Notes: a model not told the origin generated them from the sequence alone. DNA of 64,000 nucleotides from Thermocaproicibacter sp041859875 (GCA_041859875.1 JBFLFY010000010.1:6049-70048); one strand, 5' to 3'; numbered from the stretch's first letter, positions 43,869-53,002 are shown. Numbers and translations are program-made.

Positions 43869-45860
43869 TCAGCAGACTGTGACAATTCCAAAGCGCTGCG
43901 ACGTGCTGCCGCTGGCAGCATAGACCCCAGCGTTTCCACTGCCTACGGCTTTTATTCTCAGGTAATAACTTCCATCTGAATAACTAACGGCAACCGTACG
44001 GATAACCGAATCTCCCGCACAGGCAAACCGATAAGGATTTCCAGGAACTCCGGTCAGCTTAAACTGGTACTGTGCACCGGACTTCATTGTGAAGTAATAA
44101 GGGGTGTCTGATTTTAAGAAAGTAACGTCATGGCCGGTTGCCTGGAAAGAAACCGAGCTGCCGCTTGCGGAAGTCGTTGTAATCGTGGCTGTACCTGCAC
44201 CGACGTTATGAATCCGGAATAAATACCCGTCGGAAAGCTGCTCGTCATAGCTGGCCGTAACCGCAGACGGGTTGGATGACTCCACCGTGGGCGCTTCGGC
44301 GTCGGCGGTCGTAATCTTATAGTAGTAATCGCTGCGCGCGCCAAAAGTATAGGACGGTGTGTCGCATTTCAGAGTACCCGCCGTACCGGTGGCTACAAAA
44401 GAAGCCGTGTTTCCGTCAGACCCCGTTGTCGTTATGGTCGCTGTGCCTGTCCCAATGTTCTTAATGCAGTACATATAGCCGTCTGAAACTTTTTTGTAAA
44501 ATGACACTGAAACTGCAGAAGAATTGGAAGACTGGGCACTTGGAGTCGTGGGATTTTCCGTGATAATTTTATAATAGTAGGTGCTGTGTGAACCAAAGTT
44601 GTAGGACGGTGTGTCGCATTTCAGTGCATAAGCCGCGCCGGTGGCTACAAAAGAAGCCTCGCTCCCGTCAGACCCCGTTGTCGTTATGGTCGCTGTGCCT
44701 GTCCCCATGTTCTTAATGCAGTACATATAGCCGTCTGAAACTTTTTTGTAAAATGACACCGAAACTGCGGAAGGATTGGAAGACATGGCACTTGGAGTCG
44801 TGGGATTTTCCGTAGTAACTTTGTAATAATAGGTGCTGTGCGAGCCAAAATTATAGGATGGCGTGTCACATTTCAGCGCATAAGCCGCGCCAGTGCCAAT
44901 CGTCGTAAAGGCGACCGAGCGTCCGTCGCTCGCCGTTGTGGTAATAGTGGCATCCCCTTTTCCAACATTTGTAATGGTAAATAAATAACCGCCCCGTGTA
45001 GGCCGTGGGCCGGAAACGGTAACTGCGGAAGGATTGGAAGAAGATGCTGCCGGGGGGTCTATATCCGGCGTCGTAATTTTGTAAATATAAGATATGCGGT
45101 CTCCGAATGAATAAGATGACGTGTCGCAGTTGAAAGTCATTGGATCCATGGGTTGGGTATCTTCACCGCCCGCAGAAAAATCAACATAGCTGTAATCCAT
45201 GTCGCAGTACCCTGTGATACCGGGAACCGAACCGTCGCTTGCGTACTGCCACATGGAATAATTATTAAAATCCGGTGCAGAGGCGTTTATGTACTGTGCA
45301 ACCCACCAGTTGTGCTTATACACCAGCGGGCTCGTCAAGTGGTTTTGAAAGAAGTCCTTATTGGCATAAACCATAACTTTATAACCGGCATTTTCAATTT
45401 TCGTGCAGAAAGTGTCGACAATTTCGCCAAGCGTCTCACTGGAAAGAGTAGAGGGATAATAGCCATCCGTGTCTTCAATGTCGTAAGCCACCGGATAATC
45501 CAGATGACGGCCATTTAAAATATGCAGGCACTCGTCCGCTTCCTGGGAAGCCATCGTTGTGTTGGTAGCATAGCTGAAATGGTAAACACCAACTTTAATG
45601 CCGCTGTTTACAGCACCTCTGTAATTTTGTACAAAGCAGGAATCCGTCTGGTCATCCCAGCAGCCCGGATCGCCGCCGAAGCCGTCGCGGATCATAGCGA
45701 ATTGGACGCCGGAATTCTTTACGTCAGTCCAGTTGATATTGCCCTGATACTTTGAAACATCTATGCCGCGAATCGGTACGGCGGCCTGTGTGGGTAAAGG
45801 GCAGGCTGCAGCAGAAACAGCAATTGCCAGTGTTAGAAGAAGGGCTCCAAATCTTTTCAA
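43869..45860 (-). CDS. Secreted GH25 lysozyme with C-terminal repeats
   Basis: 663 residues. A signal peptide (FGALLLTLAIAVSAAACPLP, cleavage likely after TQA) is followed by a GH25 muramidase domain with GIDVSKYQGNINW and the catalytic VAYDIEDTDG, ending near YCDMDYSYVDF. Then come about five repeats of 84 residues, each starting with a CDT-x-Y motif and containing TATITTT. The enzyme cleaves peptidoglycan; the repeats probably anchor or bind the wall. The start TTG 45860 has GGAGAGG six bases upstream; ATG 45881 is the alternative. Confidence 0.9.
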   Translation of the reverse strand: MKRFGALLLTLAIAVSAAACPLPTQAAVPIRGIDVSKYQGNINWTDVKNSGVQFAMIRDGFGGDPGCWDDQTDSCFVQNYRGAVNSGIKVGVYHFSYATNTTMASQEADECLHILNGRHLDYPVAYDIEDTDGYYPSTLSSETLGEIVDTFCTKIENAGYKVMVYANKDFFQNHLTSPLVYKHNWWVAQYINASAPDFNNYSMWQYASDGSVPGITGYCDMDYSYVDFSAGGEDTQPMDPMTFNCDTSSYSFGDRISYIYKITTPDIDPPAASSSNPSAVTVSGPRPTRGGYLFTITNVGKGDATITTTASDGRSVAFTTIGTGAAYALKCDTPSYNFGSHSTYYYKVTTENPTTPSAMSSNPSAVSVSFYKKVSDGYMYCIKNMGTGTATITTTGSDGSEASFVATGAAYALKCDTPSYNFGSHSTYYYKIITENPTTPSAQSSNSSAVSVSFYKKVSDGYMYCIKNIGTGTATITTTGSDGNTASFVATGTAGTLKCDTPSYTFGARSDYYYKITTADAEAPTVESSNPSAVTASYDEQLSDGYLFRIHNVGAGTATITTTSASGSSVSFQATGHDVTFLKSDTPYYFTMKSGAQYQFKLTGVPGNPYRFACAGDSVIRTVAVSYSDGSYYLRIKAVGSGNAGVYAASGSTSQRFGIVTVC
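44103..45135 (-). repeat. Five tandem 252-nt (84-residue) coding repeats in the lysozyme gene
   Basis: Unit starts recur near 45130, 44868, 44616, 44364 and 44112, that is every 252 nt except the first interval (about 261). The second and third units are nearly identical at protein and DNA level (KCDTPSYNFGSHSTYYYK in both), so they duplicated recently or are homogenised by recombination. The outer units are diverged. Confidence 0.9.
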
Positions 45861-46160
45861 AAATAACCTCTCCGTTTCCATGTGGCATTTTACTGCCGGA
45901 ATATTCACATTTAATTTTCCAGATACTGTAAATTAATTTTGATCTCATAGCAAAAGCAGCATAGTCGCGCTAGAACGATTCTAGCAGAACGTCACAAAAT
46001 GTCGGAAAATGCGATTCAATATTTTTATTATATTTTTCCTACAGGCAAGTGTCAAGGTAAACAAGTAAAAAAGGAAGCCTTATCCGCAAATGTGTCATAT
46101 TTTTTTGTTATAAATGCTTCTTAACATTCAAATCTCTTGTAACAATTCGCCGATTCTGCT
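45861..46160 (-). promoter_or_regulatory. Lysozyme upstream region with a 17-bp palindrome
   Basis: The roughly 430-bp gap between the lysozyme and CoA-transferase genes contains no gene. GCTAGAA-CGA-TTCTAGC (45969-45985) is an inverted repeat with 7-bp arms. On the minus strand its left arm overlaps a possible -10 box TAGAAT, so it may be an operator. The -35 for that box is weak. Confidence 0.45.
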
Positions 46161-46166
46161 ATAATT
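46138..46166 (+). promoter_or_regulatory. Promoter of the CoA-transferase gene
   Basis: TTGTAA (46138-46143), 17-bp spacer, TATAAT (46161-46166); untranslated leader of about 120 nt. Confidence 0.8.
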
Positions 46167-46291
46167 GGAATCATTGATATATTATTAACAAAGTTCTCGC
46201 CTCGGCAATGGGAAACACAGCACTCACCTTTCGCTTTTTGGATTCTGAAATTATTCTATATTTCTGTATTATAAAAATAGGAGGTTTTACT

Positions 46292-47854
46292 ATGGCCGTA
46301 AAATTCATAACTGCAAGGGAAGCAGCGGATCTTATTCCGAGTAACGCCACCGTTGGGACAAACGGTTTCATGGGCACTGCTTTTCCGGAGGAAATTGTTC
46401 AGGAGTTGGAAAACCGATTTCAGGAAACTGACAGCCCCCAAAACCTGACTCTCTTCTTCTGTGCCGCACAAGGTGACAATAAGTCCAAAGGATTGCTCCA
46501 CCTTGCACACAAAGGCCTTTTGCGCCGCACCATCGGCGGGCACTATGGTATGGCCCGCAAAATTGGAGAAATGGTAGTAAACAACGAGATTGAAGCCTAT
46601 GACTTTCCGCAGGGTGTAATGGCTCACCTGCTGTGTGAAACGGCTGCGCACCAGCCCGGCGTCCTTACGAAGGTTGGCATTGGCACATTTGTTGACCCGC
46701 GTGAGGCAGGCGGCAAAATGAACGAAAAAACAATGCCATGCGAAGATTATGTCCAGCTCGTAAAGCTGAACGGAGAAGATTATCTGTTCTACAAATCCAT
46801 CCCCATAAACTGTGCGCTGATTGCCGGCACTTACGCGGACGAAAGCGGCAACATTTCCTTCGAACGGGAAGGCGTGCGCGCGGAATCCCTTGCACTGGCC
46901 ACAGCCTGCAAAAATTCCGGCGGCAAAGTCTTTGTGCAGGTACAGAACGTTGTAAAAAGCGGTTCCCTGCATCCGCGCATGGTTGAAATACCGAGCGCAC
47001 TGGTCGACTATGTGATTGTGGCAAGTGACATGAAGTACTGTATGCAGAACTTCGGCTCCCAGTACAACCCCGGCTTCTCCGGCGAGCACTACATGGGCCT
47101 TGCGGGATTCAAACCGGCTGAACTGAACAACAAAAAAGTGATTGGCCGCCGGGCAGCCATGGAGCTGCAGAGAGACAGCATTGTAAACCTCGGCGTGGGG
47201 ATTCCGGAATATATTTCTGCGGTTGCCGCAGAAGAAGGCATCACAAAGAAATTCACCCTGACGGTAGAAGACGGCATCTTCGGCGGGAGCCCGCAGAGCG
47301 GCCTGGACTTCGGCGTCAGCCTGAACCCATCCTGCATGGTCACCATGCCCTCTATGTTCGACTTTTACGACGGCGGCGGCCTGGACCAGGCATTCGTCGG
47401 GTTTGCAGAAGGCGATATGGAAGGCAACGTAAATGTTTCCAAATTCGGTAAACTGATGCCGGGCTGCGGCGGATTTATCGATATTACGCAGAACACGAAG
47501 CAAGTTTATTTCTGCGGTACCTTCACTGCGGGCGGGCTGAAAACGGAAATCGGCAACGGTGAGCTGCATATCCTGCAGGAAGGCAAAGTCGACAAGTTCA
47601 CAAAGCAGCTGCAGCAGGTCACCTTCAGTGCCAAAACTGCCGTTAGCAACAACCTGCCTGTTCTGTATATTACCGAACGCGCTGTGTTCCGCCTGACAAA
47701 AGACGGCATTATGCTTTGTGAAGCGGCGCCTGGCATTGACCTTGAAAAAGACGTTTTTGCTCATATGCCGCAGAAACCGATTCTTTCGCCCGACTTCAAA
47801 CTGATGGATGCACGGATTTTCCGCAGTGAAAAAATGGGTCTGAAAGACGACTGA
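46292..47854 (+). CDS. Fused family-I CoA-transferase (acyl-CoA:acetate/propionate type)
   Basis: 520 residues with alpha and beta subunits in one chain, as in propionate CoA-transferase and YdiF. The alpha half has GTNGFMGTAFPEEIVQ and GGHYGMARKIGE. The beta half has NLGVGIPEYIS and the catalytic glutamate in TVEDGIFGGSPQSG. It exchanges CoA between short-chain acids and acyl-CoAs in fermentation. The start at 46292 follows AGGAGG. Not in an operon with other chain-elongation genes, so the exact acid is unknown. Confidence 0.9.
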   Translation: MAVKFITAREAADLIPSNATVGTNGFMGTAFPEEIVQELENRFQETDSPQNLTLFFCAAQGDNKSKGLLHLAHKGLLRRTIGGHYGMARKIGEMVVNNEIEAYDFPQGVMAHLLCETAAHQPGVLTKVGIGTFVDPREAGGKMNEKTMPCEDYVQLVKLNGEDYLFYKSIPINCALIAGTYADESGNISFEREGVRAESLALATACKNSGGKVFVQVQNVVKSGSLHPRMVEIPSALVDYVIVASDMKYCMQNFGSQYNPGFSGEHYMGLAGFKPAELNNKKVIGRRAAMELQRDSIVNLGVGIPEYISAVAAEEGITKKFTLTVEDGIFGGSPQSGLDFGVSLNPSCMVTMPSMFDFYDGGGLDQAFVGFAEGDMEGNVNVSKFGKLMPGCGGFIDITQNTKQVYFCGTFTAGGLKTEIGNGELHILQEGKVDKFTKQLQQVTFSAKTAVSNNLPVLYITERAVFRLTKDGIMLCEAAPGIDLEKDVFAHMPQKPILSPDFKLMDARIFRSEKMGLKDD

Positions 47855-47881
47855 CCATGTAAATAAAATATTTATGGTTGT

Positions 47882-47917
47882 TTGCCCCGCTTTTTTGAAA
47901 AAAGCGGGGCATTTTTC
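47882..47917 (+). terminator. Terminator after the CoA-transferase gene
   Basis: TGCCCCGCTTTTTT pairs with AAAAAAGCGGGGCA, followed by TTTTTC. Confidence 0.9.
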
Positions 47918-47958
47918 AAAAAATAGTTCTAATTTTCAAAAAACATACCTTGCAATAC

Positions 47959-47987
47959 TTGAAATATTGTACCGGTACAATTATAAT
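47959..47987 (+). promoter_or_regulatory. Promoter of the MBOAT gene with a palindromic spacer
   Basis: TTGAAA (47959-47964), 17-bp spacer, TATAAT (47982-47987). The spacer is filled by the perfect 16-bp palindrome ATTGTACCGGTACAAT (47966-47981), so a dimeric regulator bound there would block RNA polymerase. Confidence 0.8.
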
Positions 47988-48034
47988 AAATCTATTTGCT
48001 GTGACTTGAAAAATATAAGTAAAGGATGGGGAAA

Positions 48035-49435
48035 TTGGTCTTTTCATCAAATACTTTTCTCTTTTTGTTCTTCCCGATTGTTCTGATACTTTATTTCAAC
48101 CCGTTTGTAAAAAGCAGGACCTACAAAAATGTCATCCTGCTGCTCGCAAGCCTGTTTTTCTATGCCTGGGGCGAGCCAATCTGGTGGGTCATCCTGTGCT
48201 TTTCCATTTTCATGAACTGGTTTTTCGGAAGAATGCTGGCCAAACCGGAAAGCGGCGAGCACAAAAAGAAGCAGATTGAAGTCATCGCCATCCTCTGCAA
48301 CCTGTTTTTCCTTTTTGTGTTTAAATACCTGAATTTTACCATAGCTAATCTCCGGTGGCTCACGGGTATGAGCCTCCCATTCCCGAAAGTTGCCCTGCCG
48401 ATCGGCATCTCATTCTACACCTTTGAGGCAATCTCCTATATTGTTGACGTAAAACGCGGCAAGGCAAAGGCCGCCACAAATATTCTGGACGTTGGGCTTT
48501 ACATTGCCTGCTTTCCGCAGGTGCTTGCCGGGCCGATTGTACGCTATGAAACAGTCGCTGATGAAATCCACAACCGGCACGAAAACATGGATGACTTCTG
48601 CGAAGGGATGTGCCGCTTTGTCTATGGGCTTGCAAAAAAAGTCGTAATTGCAAACAGCATTGCGCAGGCAGCGGACAAGGCTTTCAGCCAACCGGGGCAG
48701 TCGGTCCTGCTCGCATGGGTGGGTGCTATAGCTTACACCTTCCAGATTTACTTTGACTTTTCCGGGTATTCCGACATGGCCATAGGGCTTGGCCGGATGT
48801 TCGGCTTCCATTACCTTGAAAACTTTAATTACCCGTATATTGCAAAAAGCGTTACGGAATTCTGGCATCGCTGGCATATTTCACTTTCCACCTGGTTCCG
48901 CGACTATGTTTATTTTCCGCTCGGCGGCAGCTGGGTAAAAAGCGCGGCGCGCCACATTTTCAATCTTGGCGTGGTTTGGTTCCTAACAGGGTTCTGGCAC
49001 GGAGCAAATTGGACCTTTATGTGCTGGGGGCTTGCCTACTTTGTTGTTCAGGTCTTTGAAAAATATGTACTGAAGGCAAAAACCGGAACTCCGGTTTTCG
49101 GGCGCATTTATACGATGCTGGTCGTCGTTCTCTGCTGGGTTCTGTTCCGTTCGCCTTCCATCGGCGCAGCCGGAACGTATATCGCTGCCATGTTTGGTGC
49201 AGGCGTTTCACAGTTGGCAGGCGGCACGGCTCTTGGCCTGCTGCGGGATTACTGGCCTTGTTTCCTCATTGGCATCCTGGCAAGCTGCCCGATTGCTCCC
49301 GCACTGCGGAAGCGGCTTCTGCCAACTTCAGGCGGAAAAGTTGCCTATGCTGCCATTACCTGCGTCCTTTTCATCTTTACTGTTTCCTGCATGGTTACGA
49401 GTTCGTACAATCCGTTTATCTACTTTAACTTTTAA
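48035..49435 (+). CDS. MBOAT-family O-acyltransferase (AlgI-like)
   Basis: 466-residue polytopic membrane protein. It begins VFSSNTFLFLFFPIVLI, the usual AlgI/DltB-like start, which supports TTG 48035 (AAAGGATGGGG upstream) over ATG 48026, where the binding site is too close. Catalytic motifs EFWHRWHISLSTWFRDYVYF and GFWHGANWTFMCWG carry the conserved histidines. It is expected to pass acyl groups across the membrane to the partner encoded next. Confidence 0.93.
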   Translation: MVFSSNTFLFLFFPIVLILYFNPFVKSRTYKNVILLLASLFFYAWGEPIWWVILCFSIFMNWFFGRMLAKPESGEHKKKQIEVIAILCNLFFLFVFKYLNFTIANLRWLTGMSLPFPKVALPIGISFYTFEAISYIVDVKRGKAKAATNILDVGLYIACFPQVLAGPIVRYETVADEIHNRHENMDDFCEGMCRFVYGLAKKVVIANSIAQAADKAFSQPGQSVLLAWVGAIAYTFQIYFDFSGYSDMAIGLGRMFGFHYLENFNYPYIAKSVTEFWHRWHISLSTWFRDYVYFPLGGSWVKSAARHIFNLGVVWFLTGFWHGANWTFMCWGLAYFVVQVFEKYVLKAKTGTPVFGRIYTMLVVVLCWVLFRSPSIGAAGTYIAAMFGAGVSQLAGGTALGLLRDYWPCFLIGILASCPIAPALRKRLLPTSGGKVAYAAITCVLFIFTVSCMVTSSYNPFIYFNF

Positions 49436-49447
49436 CGAGGCGCCAAT

Positions 49448-50749
49448 ATGCTGAAAAAATTCAACTGCAAAAAAGTTGTTACCGTTTTCGTTCTTGTGAT
49501 TCTTAGCTTCAACATGATGAATGTCCTTGTGTGGAAGTGGAATGCAACCGTTAATCAAAGGGCCGTCAGCTATAAGCCCACCATAAACTGGGCACAGGAG
49601 TATCCTTTTGCCGAAGTTTCAAAGGCCGCACCCGCACCGGCAGTTCCTGCCCAGAAAAATTCCTTTCTGCACAGTTTTGTGCAAAAACTGCGGAATAGAT
49701 CGAGTTCCATTCAAAAAGAAGAAAACGTTCTGGAAACCAACTGCATTTACCAGCTTTTTGCTTTTCGGCCGCTCGTTGAGCTGAATGGCTTTGTAAACTT
49801 AAAATGCGGAAAAATGATTTACCCAAACCAAGAAGTTTTTCAGCTGAATAACGGTTATTGGGCATTTACCAAAGATCCGCTTTCGGCTTCCAGCACAAAA
49901 CGCACGGCAGACAATATTGCCGGCCTTTCGCAGTTCTGTTCTGGAAAAAATATTCCATTTTTATATGTGCAGTGCCCAGACAAAACTTGTAAATATGACC
50001 CTGAAATGCCGAATGGAGCAGAAGACTGCACAAACGAGAACTATGACGCACTTCTGGCTGAGCTGCAAAAACTCAGCATCCCGTCTTTTGACCTGAGAGA
50101 TCAGATTCATGCGGAAAGCCTGAACCACTACGGTATGTTCTACCGCACTGACCACCATTGGAAGGTAGAAACCGGTTTGTGGGCTGCCGGCGAAATTACA
50201 CGGAAACTGAATGACAGCTATGGCTGTAAATTGGACGCTGCCAAAACGAATGCGGCAGACTACCAGAAGCAGGTCTACAAAGACTGGTTCCTTGGTTCCG
50301 CCGGGCGCAGGGTTTCCCTTGGCTGCGCACAGCCAGAAGATTTTACCCTGATGCTTCCGAAATTTTCCACACAGCTGCAGTTGGAAGTTCCAAACATGAA
50401 TATTTGCAAAACCGGGAAATTTGAGGATGTCATTTACAACCAGGAAACGCTGAAGTCGAAGGATTACTACAATCTTTCCTGCTATGAATCGCAGCTTTAT
50501 GGAAACCAGCCTCTGACAAAAGTCACGAACAAAAAGAATCCAAACGGGCAGAAAATTCTGGTGCTGGGCGATTCCTTCTCACTTGCTTTGGTACCATACC
50601 TTTCGCTTACTTCACGGGAAACAGATTTGATTGACTTTCGGCGCGACCAGGGGAATTTTACAGGAAGTATCCGTAACTTCATTAACACCGAAAAGCCAGA
50701 TATTGTGCTTCTCACCTATGAACCCGGCTCTGATTATTCTTTTCAATAA
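49448..50749 (+). CDS. DHHW/AlgJ-like SGNH hydrolase-fold protein
   Basis: 433 residues with an N-terminal membrane anchor (VVTVFVLVILSFNMMNVLV) and an extracytoplasmic domain with YRTDHHWKVETGLWA and the GDS-type serine motif ILVLGDSFSLAL, as in AlgJ/AlgX/PatB-like acetyltransferases. It would transfer acetyl from the MBOAT protein to a polysaccharide or peptidoglycan. It starts 12 bp after the MBOAT gene. The acceptor is not identified. Confidence 0.87.
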   Translation: MLKKFNCKKVVTVFVLVILSFNMMNVLVWKWNATVNQRAVSYKPTINWAQEYPFAEVSKAAPAPAVPAQKNSFLHSFVQKLRNRSSSIQKEENVLETNCIYQLFAFRPLVELNGFVNLKCGKMIYPNQEVFQLNNGYWAFTKDPLSASSTKRTADNIAGLSQFCSGKNIPFLYVQCPDKTCKYDPEMPNGAEDCTNENYDALLAELQKLSIPSFDLRDQIHAESLNHYGMFYRTDHHWKVETGLWAAGEITRKLNDSYGCKLDAAKTNAADYQKQVYKDWFLGSAGRRVSLGCAQPEDFTLMLPKFSTQLQLEVPNMNICKTGKFEDVIYNQETLKSKDYYNLSCYESQLYGNQPLTKVTNKKNPNGQKILVLGDSFSLALVPYLSLTSRETDLIDFRRDQGNFTGSIRNFINTEKPDIVLLTYEPGSDYSFQ

Positions 50750-50758
50750 ACTGCTTTT

Positions 50759-50788
50759 AGCTGCCGTATTTTTGCGGCAGCTTTTTTA
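50759..50788 (+). terminator. Terminator after the DHHW gene
   Basis: AGCTGCCG/CGGCAGCT stem with a TATTTTTG loop, followed by TTTTTTA. Confidence 0.9.
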
Positions 50789-50881
50789 TAGCATATATTT
50801 ACTTTTGTGTGAAATGTTCGTATTATTTAAACAAAATTTTGCTGCGCCTTTTTATTTGTGTAAAATTAACCCTGTTATGTA

Positions 50882-50890
50882 TGGTATAAT
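50882..50890 (+). promoter_or_regulatory. Extended -10 promoter of the pyrophosphatase gene
   Basis: TGGTATAAT without a good -35 at normal spacing; 36 bp upstream of the start codon. Confidence 0.55.
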
Positions 50891-50926
50891 AGCTTCAACT
50901 GAAAGATGGGAAGAAGGGAATTCATC

Positions 50927-52591
50927 ATGCCAAAAACTTCACTGCCAAGAAAAGTCAATATTATTGGCCATAGAAATCCGGACACTGACTCCATCTGCTC
51001 GGCCATTGCCTACGCATACCTGAAAAATCACATGGGCAAACCCATCTATGAGCCGCGCCGCGCCGGGCATTTGAACCGCGAAACGGAATTTGTGCTGCAG
51101 TATTTTAAAGTGAAGCCACCGCGCCTTTGCACGGACGTAAGCCCACAGATAAAAGACATTGACATACGGGTTTCGCCTGGGATTGACGGCGAAACGAGCC
51201 TGCGCGCCGCATGGGAACATATGCGCGACGCTGAGATTGATACGCTCTGCATTACAGATGTAAGCTGCAGACTACTGGGGCTCATTACGGTCAAGGACAT
51301 CGCCATGGCCAACATGGACCTGCTTGACACCGACGTGCTTTCAGTCGCACACACCAGCTACAAAAACGTCCTTTCCACCCTGAACGGGAAAATGATTGTC
51401 GGAAATCCCGACGCCGTAATTGAAGAAGGACGCATTCAGGTAGGTACAGAAAGTGCGGAAGCCATAGAAGAGCACGTATGCCCCGGCGACACCGTGCTTG
51501 TTTCCAACCGGTATGAAACACAGATTTGTGCCATTGAATGCGGTGCGGGATGCATTGTCATCTGCTGCAGTTCTACGGTTCCGCGCACGATTGTGACCCG
51601 TGCCGAAGAAAAGGGCTGCTGCATTATTACAACACCGTACGATTCTTATGCCGCAGCGCGGCTCATCAGCCAAGCCGCGCCGGTACGCCACTTTATGTGT
51701 TCGGAAGGGCTGCTGCAGTTCAGCCTGAACACCCCCATTGAGGATGCCCGCAAAGTAATGGCCAGTGTGCGTCATCGTTACTTCCCCGTTCTCAATGAAG
51801 AAGGAAAGTACTGCGGCGTTGTTTCGCGCCGGAACCTTTTGAATCTGCACCGCAAACAGATTATTCTGGTAGACCACAACGAGCGGACGCAGGCAGTGGA
51901 TGGCCTTGACCAGGCGGACATCCTGGAAATCATCGACCACCATCGCATTGGCACACTGGAAACACGCGGCCCAGTTTATTTTCGGAATGTTCCGGTTGGC
52001 TGCACAGCCACCATCATATTCCAAATGTTTCAGGAAAACGGTGTGAAGGTTCCAAAAGACATCGCTGGGCTGCTGCTTTCAGCGATTCTTTCCGACACGC
52101 TGATGTTCCGTTCCCCAACTTCTACACCGCAGGACAAAGAAACAGCAAAAAAGCTGGCGGAAACAGCCGAGGTAGACATTCCTTCTTATGCCGAACGGAT
52201 GTTTGAAGCCGGCGGCGACTTGACAGGAAAAACCGCGGAAGAGGTTTTCCTTTCGGATTTCAAAGTCTTCAGCCGCGGCAACGCCCGTTTTGGTGTGGGG
52301 CAAGGCATCTATATGACCGAAAAAAGCCGCACCGCAGCGGAAGCCTTGGTTGGTCCTTACCTTCCGGAAGCCGCTGGGAACGAAGGTCTGCCGCTTGTTT
52401 TTTATATGTTTACCGACGTTCAGCATGAGTCAACCGAACTGATGTACTGCGGACGCAGTGCAGAGAAAATTATAAGTGAAGCTTTTGGCGTAAAGCCAAA
52501 AGACGGCATGGCGATTCTGCCCGGCGTTGTAAGCCGCAAAATGCAGCTGATTCCGCCTTTAATGGCTGCCATGCAGGCACTTCAGGTCTGA
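50927..52591 (+). CDS. Manganese-dependent inorganic pyrophosphatase with CBS and DRTGG domains
   Basis: 554 residues. The DHH-family N terminus has IIGHRNPDTDS (about 13-23); a CBS-DRTGG-CBS regulatory insert spans about 75-300; the catalytic EIIDHHRIG lies at about 334-342, and the C-terminal DHHA2 part contains FRSPTSTPQDKETA. Enzymes of this layout hydrolyse PPi and are inhibited by AMP/ADP and activated by diadenosine polyphosphates. The start at 50927 follows AAGGGAATTC. Confidence 0.94.
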   Translation: MPKTSLPRKVNIIGHRNPDTDSICSAIAYAYLKNHMGKPIYEPRRAGHLNRETEFVLQYFKVKPPRLCTDVSPQIKDIDIRVSPGIDGETSLRAAWEHMRDAEIDTLCITDVSCRLLGLITVKDIAMANMDLLDTDVLSVAHTSYKNVLSTLNGKMIVGNPDAVIEEGRIQVGTESAEAIEEHVCPGDTVLVSNRYETQICAIECGAGCIVICCSSTVPRTIVTRAEEKGCCIITTPYDSYAAARLISQAAPVRHFMCSEGLLQFSLNTPIEDARKVMASVRHRYFPVLNEEGKYCGVVSRRNLLNLHRKQIILVDHNERTQAVDGLDQADILEIIDHHRIGTLETRGPVYFRNVPVGCTATIIFQMFQENGVKVPKDIAGLLLSAILSDTLMFRSPTSTPQDKETAKKLAETAEVDIPSYAERMFEAGGDLTGKTAEEVFLSDFKVFSRGNARFGVGQGIYMTEKSRTAAEALVGPYLPEAAGNEGLPLVFYMFTDVQHESTELMYCGRSAEKIISEAFGVKPKDGMAILPGVVSRKMQLIPPLMAAMQALQV

Positions 52592-52912
52592 ACGAATACT
52601 TCCTCCTTTTTCAATGAAAGCCATGCGCTTTCTGTCTGCTTCCTATTAATCAGTTTAGTGTAAATTATGACATAAAATTAAACTCGCCGGGTTCGCCTTT
52701 TGTTTGGCAAACCCGGCGGATTTCTCTTATAATCTGACTGTTTATTCCGCTGCAAATCGGTCGTATGCTATCATAACGCTCGACACAATTAGCATTCACA
52801 TCATGTTGGGCTCTTGCAGAGTAAACATATTCTCTGCCGCACCGAGAACGTGCAAAAAGCGAGCAAGACCAAATTGAGGATAAGCTAACGGCGTAAAAAT
52901 TCCAGCAGCGTA
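52592..52912 (+). other. Intergenic region without a supported gene
   Basis: About 320 bp with a hairpin CGCCGGGTTCGCC/GGCAAACCCGGCG (52683-52721) that may terminate the pyrophosphatase transcript. An open minus-strand frame of 84 codons covers part of it, but it has no recognisable domain, no clear binding site and an odd composition. Confidence 0.45.
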
Positions 52913-52985
52913 TTGACAATTTAACGGATAAGTGATAAAGTTAGACTGCTTTAGTTAGCATGCTAATTGTTAGCATTGCAATTTA
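52913..52985 (+). promoter_or_regulatory. MarR promoter with SlyA-like operator repeats
   Basis: TTGACA (52913-52918), 17-bp spacer and TAAAGT (52936-52941). Downstream of the likely start point lie the perfect palindrome TTAGCATGCTAA (52955-52966) and a related half-symmetric TTAGCATTGCAA (52970-52981), close to the SlyA consensus TTAGCAAGCTAA. Autorepression by the encoded MarR protein is expected. Confidence 0.8.
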
Positions 52986-53002
52986 ATTTTATGGAGGAAA
53001 TT

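Noticed and set aside
44103..45135. Regular repeats that might suggest CRISPR
   Set aside because: They are 252-nt in-frame coding repeats without spacers, within the lysozyme gene.
46256..47764. 502-codon open frame antisense to the CoA-transferase gene
   Set aside because: No family features, and it mirrors codon bias of the real gene, whose catalytic motifs are intact.
52665..52919. 84-codon minus-strand frame between the pyrophosphatase and MarR genes
   Set aside because: No ribosome binding site or domain; overlaps a hairpin and the MarR promoter.
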